A DNA stretch of 20,725 nt from an uncultured Clostridia bacterium (GCA_934162615.1 CAKPJK010000027.1:1-20725); one strand, 5' to 3'; positions 8,587 through 16,115 are shown, counted from the first letter of the stretch. Notes: generated by a model from the sequence alone, not told the origin. Program-made: numbers and translations.

Positions 8587-8617
8587 AAAGGGAAAAGGGT
8601 TTCTCCCTTTTCCCTTT
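8587..8617 (-). terminator. Intercistronic hairpin before ftsK (terminator or attenuator)
   Basis: A perfect 13-bp stem, AAAGGGAAAAGGG (8587-8599) with CCCTTTTCCCTTT (8605-8617), has a 5-nt loop. On the minus strand it overlaps the stop codon of the coiled-coil gene and is followed by TTTTTAGAAAGG, the last part being the ftsK ribosome binding site. It has the form of an intrinsic terminator, but no promoter can fit between it and ftsK. It may therefore be a partial terminator that lowers ftsK expression, or a 3' stabiliser. Confidence 0.75.
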
Positions 8618-9119
8618 ATTTTAATTCTTTTCTGCTATTTTGAACTGTTTTTAATGTGTCCTCTATAGACATTTCCATTAGTTTTAATGCTTCAGATATA
8701 TTTTTTTCTAATCCACCTAATGTTTGTGTTAAAACATCTTCTGTATGTGCTAATAATTCGTCTGCATATTCTTTTGTTCCATTAGAAATCTCTCTTGATC
8801 TCTCGTTTGCACTTTCTATTATTTCTTTCTTTTGTTCATATGCTTTTCTTGTAATTTCATGCTCATCTATCATAGAAATAATTCTATTTTCAGCTTCTTT
8901 TACTATTCCATCTGCTTCTTTTTGGGCCTCAACTAAAATACGTTGTCTTTCTTCTTTTACCCATTTTGCTTGTTTTAATTCATCTGGTAATTTTAATCTA
9001 ATCTCTTTAATTAAATCTAGCATTTCTTCCTTATCAACTATTCCTTTACTAGAGAATGGTACGTTTCTGCTTCTTTCAATTATATCCTCCAATGTTTCTA
9101 GTAATTCAAATATCTCCAT
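8616..9119 (-). CDS. Coiled-coil protein, DivIVA/V-ATPase subunit E-like
   Basis: A 167-residue helical protein of the kind found beside rsmD in many Clostridia and often labelled ATPase, although it has no nucleotide-binding motif. Residues 1-20 (MEIFELLETLEDIIERSRNV) form a first helix. Residues 27-50 (DKEEMLDLIKEIRLKLPDEL) resemble a small folded segment. Residues 53-125 are a long charged coiled coil, AEN and ANE heptads included, similar to the stalk subunits of V/F-type ATPases and to DivIVA. It has no membrane helix. The start at 9119 is supported by AAAGGGG 7 nt upstream, which overlaps the end of rsmD; only 4 bp separate the two genes, so they are translated together. A role in cell division or as a scaffold is plausible but unproven. 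Confidence 0.75.
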   Translation of the reverse strand: MEIFELLETLEDIIERSRNVPFSSKGIVDKEEMLDLIKEIRLKLPDELKQAKWVKEERQRILVEAQKEADGIVKEAENRIISMIDEHEITRKAYEQKKEIIESANERSREISNGTKEYADELLAHTEDVLTQTLGGLEKNISEALKLMEMSIEDTLKTVQNSRKELK

Positions 9120-9123
9120 GGTT

Positions 9124-9681
9124 TTACCCCTTTCTAATTTTTATAAAGATTAATGTTGCTCTTCCATATTTTCTTTTATCTATTATTTCAACTTCTGTTT
9201 TCTTTAGTTCTTCTAATATTTTTTTTTCGTTGTCTGTTTCTATTATTATAGTTGAATTTTCATCAGCAAGTTTTTGATTGATTATTATTTCAACTGCTTT
9301 TATTGCAAAATTTGAATTATAAGGTGGATCTATATAGATAACATCCATCTTTTCTTTTATTTTTGTTTTTAATAATGTTTCATAGTCTAAATTATATAAC
9401 TTTACTTTTGGTTCTAAATGTGTTTTTTCAATATTTTTTTTTATTATATTTATTGCCTCTTTTGAGTTATCACATAATATAACCTTGTGTGCCCCTCTAC
9501 TTGCTGCTTCTAATCCAATTGCTCCACTACCAGAAAATACATCTAAAAAGTTTAAATTTATTATTTTGTTTTGTATTATATTAAAAAATGATTCTTTTAC
9601 TCTATCTAATGTAGGTCTTGTTGCTTGGCCCTCTAATGTATATAATTTTGTTCCTCTAGCCGTTCCACTTATTATTCTCAT
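9124..9681 (-). CDS. rsmD: 16S rRNA (guanine966-N2)-methyltransferase RsmD
   Basis: This enzyme transfers a methyl group from S-adenosylmethionine to N2 of G966 of 16S rRNA during small-subunit assembly. The 185 residues show the full family pattern: MRIISGTARG at the N-terminus, then RPTLDRVKESFFNII, the SAM-binding loop LDVFSGSGAIGLEA (46-59), and the catalytic DPPY (118-121) followed by the Rossmann C-terminal strands. Length is normal. The ATG at 9681 is preceded by AGGAG. It is first in a run that leads through a coiled-coil protein to ftsK. In many Firmicutes rsmD is followed by coaD, which is missing here. Confidence 0.95.
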   Translation of the reverse strand: MRIISGTARGTKLYTLEGQATRPTLDRVKESFFNIIQNKIINLNFLDVFSGSGAIGLEAASRGAHKVILCDNSKEAINIIKKNIEKTHLEPKVKLYNLDYETLLKTKIKEKMDVIYIDPPYNSNFAIKAVEIIINQKLADENSTIIIETDNEKKILEELKKTEVEIIDKRKYGRATLIFIKIRKG

Positions 9682-9697
9682 TTTGTTTTTCTCCTAT

Positions 9698-9731
9698 GTT
9701 ATAATTTTATCCTTTTTTCTGTCAATGTCAA
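9698..9731 (-). promoter_or_regulatory. Tandem sigma-A-type promoter for rsmD
   Basis: The minus strand reads TTGACATTGACA (9731-9720), two perfect -35 hexamers back to back. Each has a -10 at 16-bp spacing: TAAAAT (9709-9704) for the first and TATAAC (9703-9698) for the second. Transcription would start about 10-20 nt upstream of the rsmD ATG. The duplication gives two overlapping promoters 6 bp apart. Confidence 0.65.
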
Positions 9732-9746
9732 TAGAATTAACAAAAT

Positions 9747-9793
9747 TGTAATATAGATTTAATAGTTTTGTAATATTGTACCAAATTTGTAAT
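9747..9793. promoter_or_regulatory. Direct-repeat operator array upstream of rsmD (WalR-box-like)
   Basis: On the plus strand TGTAAT (9747-9752), TTTAAT (9758-9763) and TGTAAT (9769-9774) are each spaced by exactly 5 bp, an 11-bp period. A second pair, TGTACC (9777-9782) and TGTAAT (9788-9793), has the same period, shifted by 8 bp. The array starts 16 bp upstream of the outer -35. TGTWAH-N5-TGTWAH is the known box of WalR, an OmpR/PhoB-family response regulator for cell-wall homeostasis in low-GC Gram-positives. The identity of the regulator here is inference. Confidence 0.55.
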
Positions 9794-9924
9794 ATTTTAT
9801 GACATTTTCGCTTTTGTTTTTTTGTATTTGAATGTGATGTGGAATCATTGTGATATTATATAGAAAATGACGTTCGTTTGATTGAAGCAAAAAAATATAA
9901 GAATTTAAATAAAAAAATTATTAA

Positions 9925-9959
9925 AAAGATTGAAAACTATAAAATAGTCTTCAATCTTT
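9925..9959 (-). terminator. Intrinsic terminator after divIVA
   Basis: A 16-position stem with one mismatch (AAAGATTGAA...ACTAT at 9925-9940 with ATAGT...TTCAATCTTT at 9944-9959) has a 3-nt loop. It begins one base after the divIVA stop codon and is followed on the minus strand by TTTTTAATAATTTTTTT. It closes the sepF–divIVA unit. The remaining 9732-9924 stretch holds only the rsmD operator array and AT-rich sequence. Confidence 0.85.
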
Positions 9960-10409
9960 CTATTCTTTATTTATATCTTTGATTAACTCTAATTGTGAAA
10001 TCAGTAAAGATTCCATTTTAGCTTTATATATATCAAATTGTTTTTTTACATCATCTAATTCTTTTTGTTTTAGTATAATTTCATTATTTAATTCATCTAC
10101 TTGTTTTTGTGCATTTGCTTTTGCTTCCTCAACTATTTGATCGGCTTTTTGTTTAGCAACATTTTTTACTTCTTCTGCTGTTGACTGAGCCATAACCAAT
10201 GTATTTTGTAAAGTTGATTCAATTGTTTTATATTGAACTAAACTATTGTTTAGTTCTTCCACTTTAGCTCTTAATTCATTAACTTCTTTATAATTTTTTG
10301 AATAATCTGCTGTCAATTCATCTAAGAAATCATCAACTTCTTCTACACTATAACCATTTACCATTTGTTTTGCAAATCTTTTATTATCTATATCTAAAGG
10401 TGTAATCAT
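9960..10409 (-). CDS. divIVA: DivIVA-domain cell division/polarity protein
   Basis: A 149-residue DivIVA-family protein, which binds negatively curved membrane at septa and poles and recruits partners for division-site placement or wall growth. The N-terminal MITPLDIDNKRFAKQMVNGY and SVEEVDDFLDEL (1-32) are the conserved membrane-binding domain. Residues 33-70 and about 78-145 are two coiled-coil segments separated by a short break. This is shorter than B. subtilis DivIVA but normal for clostridial versions. The ATG at 10409 follows AGGAGGG at about 5 nt. It lies 30 bp after sepF in the same transcript and ends at a strong hairpin terminator, so the two genes form a compact unit. Confidence 0.95.
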   Translation of the reverse strand: MITPLDIDNKRFAKQMVNGYSVEEVDDFLDELTADYSKNYKEVNELRAKVEELNNSLVQYKTIESTLQNTLVMAQSTAEEVKNVAKQKADQIVEEAKANAQKQVDELNNEIILKQKELDDVKKQFDIYKAKMESLLISQLELIKDINKE

Positions 10410-10439
10410 TTTTCCCTCCTACTTTGCAAACATTATCAA

Positions 10440-10925
10440 TTAATTATTTACATTGTTATTTTTTAACCATGAAACTGATAGTTTGCTTTTCATTTCTTCT
10501 CTTGCCATTTCATTTGTAATTTCATAGTTTGATGGTGCTACCAAAAAAATTGAATTTGATACCTTTTGAATATATCCATCTAATGCGTAAACTCCACCAC
10601 TAATAAAGTCTACTATTCTTCTAGCAACATCTTTATTAACATATTCAAGATTAACTATTACAGATTTCTTTTCTTTTAAGAAACTACATATTTCCTCTGA
10701 TTGTTCAAATGTTGTTGGTTGTGAAATAACCATTTTAATTGCTTGTCCTTGTGTTTGTGGCATACTTACTACCTTATTATTTTTTCTTCCAAATAGTTTT
10801 CTATCTTCTACTTCTTCTTCCTCATTATTATCATAATCATAGATATTTTCATCTTCATATTCTTCAGGTTCTGCTGAATCCATTCCAAATAAATCCCACA
10901 CTTTGTTCATTAATGCTCCTGACAT
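10440..10925 (-). CDS. sepF: Cell division protein SepF
   Basis: SepF anchors FtsZ filaments to the membrane and organises the septum. The 161 residues show an amphipathic N-terminal helix (MNKVWDLFGMD, preceded here by MSGAL), an acidic linker (17-42, rich in Glu, Asp and Tyr), and the C-terminal SepF domain from about residue 58. That domain includes EQSEEICSFLKEKKSVIVNL and RRIVDFISGGVYALDGYIQKV with the conserved G-G-x-Y-A-L-D-G segment. AGGAGG lies 7 nt upstream of the ATG at 10925; the Met at residue 6 has no site of its own. The gene has its own promoter (10965-10993) and an upstream operator array, so it starts a new transcript even though the HlyD-like gene upstream points the same way. 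Confidence 0.95.
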   Translation of the reverse strand: MSGALMNKVWDLFGMDSAEPEEYEDENIYDYDNNEEEEVEDRKLFGRKNNKVVSMPQTQGQAIKMVISQPTTFEQSEEICSFLKEKKSVIVNLEYVNKDVARRIVDFISGGVYALDGYIQKVSNSIFLVAPSNYEITNEMAREEMKSKLSVSWLKNNNVNN

Positions 10926-10964
10926 AAAAAAACCTCCTAAAACTTTCTTACATATTATGCTAAT

Positions 10965-10993
10965 AGTATCTACTTTTTTTTCTTTATTGTCAA
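10965..10993 (-). promoter_or_regulatory. Sigma-A-type promoter for sepF–divIVA
   Basis: A perfect TTGACA (10993-10988) and GATACT (10970-10965) are separated by exactly 17 bp on the minus strand. This gives a leader of about 35 nt to the sepF start codon with AGGAGG near its end. An array of TGTAAT-type hexamers lies just upstream. Confidence 0.75.
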
Positions 10994-11006
10994 TACTTTT
11001 TGCAAA

Positions 11007-11045
11007 TGTAATAAAAGTTTAATATTTTTGTAATATTTTTGTAAT
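11007..11045. promoter_or_regulatory. Four-hexamer operator array upstream of sepF (WalR-box-like)
   Basis: On the plus strand TGTAAT (11007-11012), TTTAAT (11018-11023), TGTAAT (11029-11034) and TGTAAT (11040-11045) repeat with a perfect 11-bp period and 5-bp spacers. The last two form an exact TGTAAT-N5-TGTAAT, which satisfies the WalR consensus TGTWAH-N5-TGTWAH. The first hexamer is 14 bp upstream of the -35, a position typical for activators of the OmpR/PhoB family. The array ends two bases before the stop codon of the HlyD-like gene. An alternative reading is an A/T-rich UP element, but strict periodicity argues for a protein array. Confidence 0.65.
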
Positions 11046-11047
11046 AT

Positions 11048-12304
11048 TTAATTTGTTTTGTCCAAATCTGGATTTAATATAAGTTCATCATATATTGAAA
11101 TAGTTTTCATTGTTTGGATATCACTACTTGAAAATCCCAATTCTTTTAATTCATCTGTACTGTAATTAGTAACAATCGAATATTTCTCATTCTTTTTTAT
11201 AACATTGACAAGTATCTTATCATAATATCCCGCTCTATTTCTAACAACATAATTAAGTCCATCTTTTTCTACAATAGCCTGATTAGGTACTTTTAAGCCA
11301 GTTTTATCCCACCATATTAAGTCAAATGAAATTTTTCTGTAATTTGCAAGTTCACTAATCTGCTTATTTATTTCTAATATAACTAATGTTTCTTCTTCAT
11401 TTTCTTGTGATATATAACTTATCGTTGCATCTATTTGTTTATTATTTGACAACCTAACTTTCACTTTTTTATTTACTTCTGCTTTTTTTGCTTGCTCTGT
11501 ATTAGAAATTGTTGCTATATAACACTTAGAACTGTCAATAACTTTTCCACATTCATCATTTGTTGCTATTAATTGTCCTGTTTTCAATTTTAAATTTTCT
11601 AAAAATTCTTTATTTAATGTTGAAAAATTATTAGGTGTTAACGTTTCTTCTAGTCCATCAACCTTATATGAAACAATTCCACTAACTGGTGCTTTTATAT
11701 ATTCCGCTCCCGAATTTAATTGTTCTTCTAAATTTTTTCTCTGGTTATATAATTGTTTCAAATAACTTCCTGATGAACTTGTTTCACCTGCTAATTTAGA
11801 TTTTTTCGTAACAATATCATCTATTTGTTTTTTATATTCTGTAATTTTAGAAATATCTGTTGTTTTGCTTAATAAATCAACTTTTTCATCAAGCTGATTT
11901 TCTAATAATTTTATATCCGAAGAAAATATACTTGTTTGACCTTTTAATGTTTCTTGGATTTTATTGTCCAAATCAGCTATTTGTTCTTTTAATTTTTCCT
12001 CATTTTTACTGTAATATCTATATATTGAATCTCCTTTAGCAGTTTTTTCACCTTCATTTTTTATTCTTTCCATTCCATTTTTATAATTATTACCTTTTAC
12101 AACCTGTTCATTTCTTATTATATAGCCAATGTCCGTTTCTTCCTGATATAATGTCCCGTTCTCAACAGTTACTTTGTCTGTTGGTTGTTTTACCAATAAA
12201 TATACCGCATATACTAAATATATTATTATAAGCAATAATGCTATGTACATAACTACTTTTTTCTTTTTAAATTTATTTTTTTGTTTATTGTTTTCTTCTT
12301 TCAA
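11048..12304 (-). CDS. HlyD-like membrane fusion/adaptor protein next to sepF
   Basis: A 418-residue protein with a basic cytoplasmic N-terminus, one membrane helix (about residues 17-38) and a large extracytoplasmic part. The outer part follows the adaptor plan: a first half-lipoyl segment near 46-95, a coiled-coil hairpin at about 100-195, the second half-lipoyl segment YIKAPVSGIVSYKVDGLEE (202-220), then beta-barrel and membrane-proximal strands with LKVPNQAIV. Such proteins usually link an ABC or RND pump to the cell surface, but no transporter gene is nearby. In this genus-level context (miaA upstream, sepF downstream) the role is unknown and may relate to the envelope or division. The start is a TTG at 12304 with GGAGGG 8 nt upstream, and it overlaps the end of miaA by 20 bp, so translation is coupled. 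Confidence 0.75.
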   Translation of the reverse strand: MKEENNKQKNKFKKKKVVMYIALLLIIIYLVYAVYLLVKQPTDKVTVENGTLYQEETDIGYIIRNEQVVKGNNYKNGMERIKNEGEKTAKGDSIYRYYSKNEEKLKEQIADLDNKIQETLKGQTSIFSSDIKLLENQLDEKVDLLSKTTDISKITEYKKQIDDIVTKKSKLAGETSSSGSYLKQLYNQRKNLEEQLNSGAEYIKAPVSGIVSYKVDGLEETLTPNNFSTLNKEFLENLKLKTGQLIATNDECGKVIDSSKCYIATISNTEQAKKAEVNKKVKVRLSNNKQIDATISYISQENEEETLVILEINKQISELANYRKISFDLIWWDKTGLKVPNQAIVEKDGLNYVVRNRAGYYDKILVNVIKKNEKYSIVTNYSTDELKELGFSSSDIQTMKTISIYDELILNPDLDKTN

Positions 12305-13220
12305 AATCTAATCCCTCCAAAATAATATCTATATTATTTTGTATATCATCTGTTCCATCTAGCCAAATTGTTTGTTTATTTTTTCTAAACCATGTTAATT
12401 GTCTTTTAGCATATCTTCTTGTTTCCATTTTTATTTTTTCTATCATTTCTTCTTTTGTGTATTTACCATCTAAATAGTCTACAACTTCTTTATATCCCAG
12501 TCCTTGCATTGCTGTTGGGAATGTTTTATATTTTTTTAATATGTTTTTAACTTCTTCTACCAATCCTTGTTCAATCATTATATCAACTCTTTTATTTATT
12601 CTTTGATATAACTTTTCTCTATCCCAATTTATGGCATAAACTTTATATTCATACTCCACAGGTTTTTGCCTTGATTCTATTTCTTGTTCTGTTTTTGTTT
12701 TTCCTGTTGCCTTATATATTTCTAAAACTCTCATTATTCTTTTTTTATCATTTTTGCTTATTTTTTTCATCGCCTGTGGGTCTATTTTTTTTGCTTGTTC
12801 ATATAGAACTTCTAGTCCTTGTTTTTCTACTATGTCTTCTAATTTTTTCCTATATTCTTCGTCTAACTTTATATCATTATATTCTATTTCATAAATTAAA
12901 CTATCAACATATAGACCTGTTCCACCAACTAATATTGGTACTTTTCCTTTTTCTAAAATAGTTTTAATTGCTTTTTTAGAATCTTGTTTATACTGTGCAA
13001 CACTATATCTTTTATCTGGTAAAACAAAGTCTAAAAGATAATGTTGTATTCCCTGCATTTCTTCAGTTGTTGGTTTTGCTGTTCCTATGTCCATATCTTT
13101 ATAAATTTGCATTGAATCTGCTGAAACAATTTCACCATTAATTTGTTTTGCCAATTCTATAGAAAGTGCCGTTTTGCCTGATGCAGTTGGTCCACATATT
13201 ACTACTACTTTTGGTTTCAT
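12285..13220 (-). CDS. miaA: tRNA dimethylallyltransferase MiaA
   Basis: MiaA adds a dimethylallyl group to N6 of A37 in tRNAs that read codons starting with U, the first step to ms2i6A. The 311 residues include the P-loop GPTASGKT (10-17), the DSMQIY and DIGTAKP segments (35-50) that bind substrate, the LVGGTGLYVDSL motif (97-108) and a C-terminal YAKRQLTWFRK (tRNA-binding) segment. Length is normal. The ATG at 13220 is preceded by GGAAAGGA. It sits 23 bp after the small membrane protein and overlaps the HlyD-like gene; the mutL–miaA order, with one gene between, is common in Firmicutes. Confidence 0.97.
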   Translation of the reverse strand: MKPKVVVICGPTASGKTALSIELAKQINGEIVSADSMQIYKDMDIGTAKPTTEEMQGIQHYLLDFVLPDKRYSVAQYKQDSKKAIKTILEKGKVPILVGGTGLYVDSLIYEIEYNDIKLDEEYRKKLEDIVEKQGLEVLYEQAKKIDPQAMKKISKNDKKRIMRVLEIYKATGKTKTEQEIESRQKPVEYEYKVYAINWDREKLYQRINKRVDIMIEQGLVEEVKNILKKYKTFPTAMQGLGYKEVVDYLDGKYTKEEMIEKIKMETRRYAKRQLTWFRKNKQTIWLDGTDDIQNNIDIILEGLDFERRKQ

Positions 13221-13243
13221 TACATTATCCTTTCCATTGATTT

Positions 13244-13666
13244 TTATTTTTTTGTCATTGTTAATATTCCATTTTGAATATTTTTTAAATATGAAATTTC
13301 AAATATTGAGACAATTATCATTATAATTACCAATATTACCATTCCCTTTATTAACTGTTCTCTTTCAATTTCATTATTTTGTATTTGTTCTATTTGCTTA
13401 AAAATATATGGTAATACTATGTATCCATTTATTATTGAAAATAGCATTACAAATACATTTTGGATTAATTTCATTGCTTCTTTATTTTCATAGTTTATTC
13501 CTGATTTTGATATATGAAAAATTATAAATGTTAAGAAATATATTGCCCCAATTCCAAAAATTATATATAACACTTTATTTTTCTTTTCAATTATACCTAA
13601 ACTGTTCCATGTCCACGCTATTAGGATTAATAGCATCACCACTATTACCACAAATATTAATGCCAT
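13244..13666 (-). CDS. Small four-helix membrane protein between mutL and miaA
   Basis: I do not recognise this family. The 140 residues contain four hydrophobic helices, at about 2-20, 33-51, 68-90 and 105-125, with short charged loops (IEKKNK, SKSGINYENKEAMK, KQIEQIQNNEIEREQ). This suggests an integral membrane protein with no large outside or inside domain. No catalytic motif is visible. The ATG at 13666 has AAGGA about 9 nt upstream. It is co-directional and closely spaced with mutL (61 bp) and miaA (23 bp), so it is probably in the same transcript, though nothing ties its function to repair or tRNA modification. Confidence 0.7.
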   Translation of the reverse strand: MALIFVVIVVMLLILIAWTWNSLGIIEKKNKVLYIIFGIGAIYFLTFIIFHISKSGINYENKEAMKLIQNVFVMLFSIINGYIVLPYIFKQIEQIQNNEIEREQLIKGMVILVIIMIIVSIFEISYLKNIQNGILTMTKK

Positions 13667-13727
13667 TTTAAATTTTCCTTTCTAATTTAAGCTTTTTTAC
13701 AATTTTTATATGAAAATTCTTATATTT

Positions 13728-16058
13728 TTATTTTCTTGCAAATTTTCTTTCTATATCATATTTACTCATTTTTATTGCCGTTGGTCTACCATGTGGGCAT
13801 GTAAATGGATTTGGTAATTCTAATAGTTTGTCCATTAAATTTTCTACTTCTGCCCTGTCTAAGACCATATTTGCTTTTACTGCTGCTTTGCACGCTACAG
13901 TTGCTATAAATTTTTCTTCTTTTTCTTGTTTTGCTGTTCTTGCTACTGTGTTTATTTCATCAAGTGTTTCTAAGAATAGATCTTTGTTGTCTATGTCTAA
14001 GCATACTGTTGGTACACCTGTTAATTTTATTGTATTTTCTCCAAATTCTTCTAAACTGAATCCTGCTTTTTCAAACATATCTATATTGTCTTTGGCTATG
14101 TCCATTTCTTTGTGTGTTAGTGTTATTATATCTGGCAATAGTAACATTTGTGAATCTTTTGAAGTTTCACTATAATAATTTTTCTTTACTTTTTCATACA
14201 TAATTCTTTCGTGTGCTGCGTGTTGGTCTATTATGTACATTTCTTTGTCCATTTCTATAATTATGTATGTATTAAATGCTATTCCTATAAATTTATATAT
14301 TGGTTTTTGGTATTCTGCACTTTGGTCAAATACTGACATATTATTTTTTACTAAATCAATTGCAGTATTTGTTGTATCTTCTTGTTGTTCTTCTTGTATT
14401 ATTGGAGTTTCTAATGGTTTTCTTCCAAATAGTTTTTCATACATTGCGCTAAAATCTTCTTTTGGAGTTTCGTCATAATTTTTGCTTTCCATTTTTTCTA
14501 TTTGTTCATTTATTTTTTCTAATGTTTCTTGTTTTTGTATATTTTCTTGTTTTTCAATATTTTCTGTTTTGTCTTCATTATTTTCATCTTTTTGTTCTTC
14601 TTGTTGTTCTTCTTGTTGTTCTATTTCTGTAATCTTGTTTTCTTCTTGATTTACTTCAGGTTCTTTTTCTTGGTTTTCAATTGCTTCAATATTGTTGTTT
14701 TTTTCATCGATATTTTTTTCAGTTTTTTCATCATTTTTCTCTTCAGCTCTCTCTTCAGTTCTCTCTTCAACAACTCCTTTATTATCCTCTTCAATATCTT
14801 GTCCCAATTCTTTTTTTAAGTTTTCTCTCATTTTCTTTAATTGTTCCAAAATGTCTGCAGTATTTACAGGTCCACCATTTCCAAGATTTGCTATAAAAGG
14901 ATTTGTACTTGCAGTTTTATTTTCTTCAACTGAATTAGTTTTTATTTTACTTTCTTCATCATTATATTGTTCGATTTTTTTAGTGTCATTTTTTCTAAAA
15001 TCAAATAATCCCTTTTGTGTAACATTTTCATCTGTTGAGTCTACTGATTTTTCAGTGTTTGCTACTAATTCACTTTCTAGTAATGTATTCTTTATTGCAT
15101 GATAAATTGATTGGAATATTTTATTTTCTTCTTCAAATCTGACTTCTAATTTAGCAGGGTGTACATTTACATCGACTTTTGCAGGATTCATAGTAATATT
15201 TAATATTACAAAACCATATTTTCCGATTGGTATTAATCCTTTAAAAGCCTGTTCTGTTGCGGCTGATAATACTTTATCTTTTACATATCTTTTATTTACA
15301 AAAAATAATTGATTTGATCTATTTGACCTTGCAATTTCAGGTTTTCCGATAACACCATTAACTTCAATGTCTTCATATGTATAGTTTACTGGTAAAATTC
15401 CTGTTGCTACATCTTTTCCATATATACTATAAATAACGCTTTTTATGTCGCCATTCCCATTTGTTTGTATTACTGTTTTACCTGTATTTATTAATTTTAT
15501 TGCAATATCAGGATTTACAAGTGCAATTCTTGTAATGGTGTCTTCAATATAACCTGCTTCAGTGTAGTCTTTTTTTAGAAATTTATATCTTACAGGTGTA
15601 TTAAAAAATAGGTTTTTAACTACAATGCTTGTTCCAGTTTGGCATCCTACTTCTTGTTTGTCTAAAACATTTCCTGCTTCTACTGTTATTTTATATCCTG
15701 TATCTTGGCTTTCTGTTTTAGATGTAAGTTCTACATTTGCTATTGCTGCAATACTTGCTAATGCCTCTCCTCTAAACCCCATAGATGTTACTACATCTAA
15801 GTCTTCGGCTTTTCTTATTTTACTTGTTGCATGTCTTTCAAATGCTATTTCTAAATCATCTGGTGCAATTCCTTTTCCATTGTCTGCTACTCTTATATAT
15901 GATATTCCACCATTTTTTATTTCAACAGTTATATTATTCGCACCTGCATCTATTGAGTTTTCAACCATTTCTTTTATTACTGATGCTGGTCTTTCTATAA
16001 CTTCACCTGCAGCAATTTTATTTATTGTCAAGTCATCTAGTAGAACTATATTTCCCAT
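13728..16058 (-). CDS. mutL: DNA mismatch repair protein MutL
   Basis: MutL links mismatch recognition by MutS to strand removal, and in most Gram-positives it nicks DNA itself. The 776-residue protein has the GHKL ATPase domain: INKIAAGEVIERPASVIKE (12-30), ENSIDAGA, DNGKGI (59-64) and GFRGEALASI (94-103). The transducer domain ends near VHPAKLEVRF (299-308). The C-terminal domain starts near 583 and holds the endonuclease motif DQHAAHERIMYE (611-622) and the CPHGRP metal site. The linker (332-582) is unusually long and, at 423-526, made almost only of Glu, Asn, Lys, Gln and Ile, so the protein is well above the usual 600-650 residues. I start at 16058 because AAAGGAAG precedes that ATG and MGNIVLLDD is the family N-terminus; an in-frame ATG 39 bp upstream lacks support. 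No mutS is in the window. Confidence 0.96.
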   Translation of the reverse strand: MGNIVLLDDLTINKIAAGEVIERPASVIKEMVENSIDAGANNITVEIKNGGISYIRVADNGKGIAPDDLEIAFERHATSKIRKAEDLDVVTSMGFRGEALASIAAIANVELTSKTESQDTGYKITVEAGNVLDKQEVGCQTGTSIVVKNLFFNTPVRYKFLKKDYTEAGYIEDTITRIALVNPDIAIKLINTGKTVIQTNGNGDIKSVIYSIYGKDVATGILPVNYTYEDIEVNGVIGKPEIARSNRSNQLFFVNKRYVKDKVLSAATEQAFKGLIPIGKYGFVILNITMNPAKVDVNVHPAKLEVRFEEENKIFQSIYHAIKNTLLESELVANTEKSVDSTDENVTQKGLFDFRKNDTKKIEQYNDEESKIKTNSVEENKTASTNPFIANLGNGGPVNTADILEQLKKMRENLKKELGQDIEEDNKGVVEERTEERAEEKNDEKTEKNIDEKNNNIEAIENQEKEPEVNQEENKITEIEQQEEQQEEQKDENNEDKTENIEKQENIQKQETLEKINEQIEKMESKNYDETPKEDFSAMYEKLFGRKPLETPIIQEEQQEDTTNTAIDLVKNNMSVFDQSAEYQKPIYKFIGIAFNTYIIIEMDKEMYIIDQHAAHERIMYEKVKKNYYSETSKDSQMLLLPDIITLTHKEMDIAKDNIDMFEKAGFSLEEFGENTIKLTGVPTVCLDIDNKDLFLETLDEINTVARTAKQEKEEKFIATVACKAAVKANMVLDRAEVENLMDKLLELPNPFTCPHGRPTAIKMSKYDIERKFARK

Positions 16059-16115
16059 TTTTCTTCTTCCTTTCAAAAGTCTTTTTTTACTTTTCATTGT
16101 TTCTTTTCTAAAAGC

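Noticed and set aside
9855..9960. Plus-strand open stretch (ENDVRLIEAKKYKNLNKK and following) downstream of divIVA
   Set aside because: About 35 codons, closed upstream by stop codons, without a ribosome binding site, and it runs through the divIVA terminator and into the gene antisense.
14529..14819. Plus-strand Phe/Leu-rich open frame opposite the MutL linker
   Set aside because: It is the complement of a Glu/Lys/Asn low-complexity stretch and resembles a membrane protein only for that reason.
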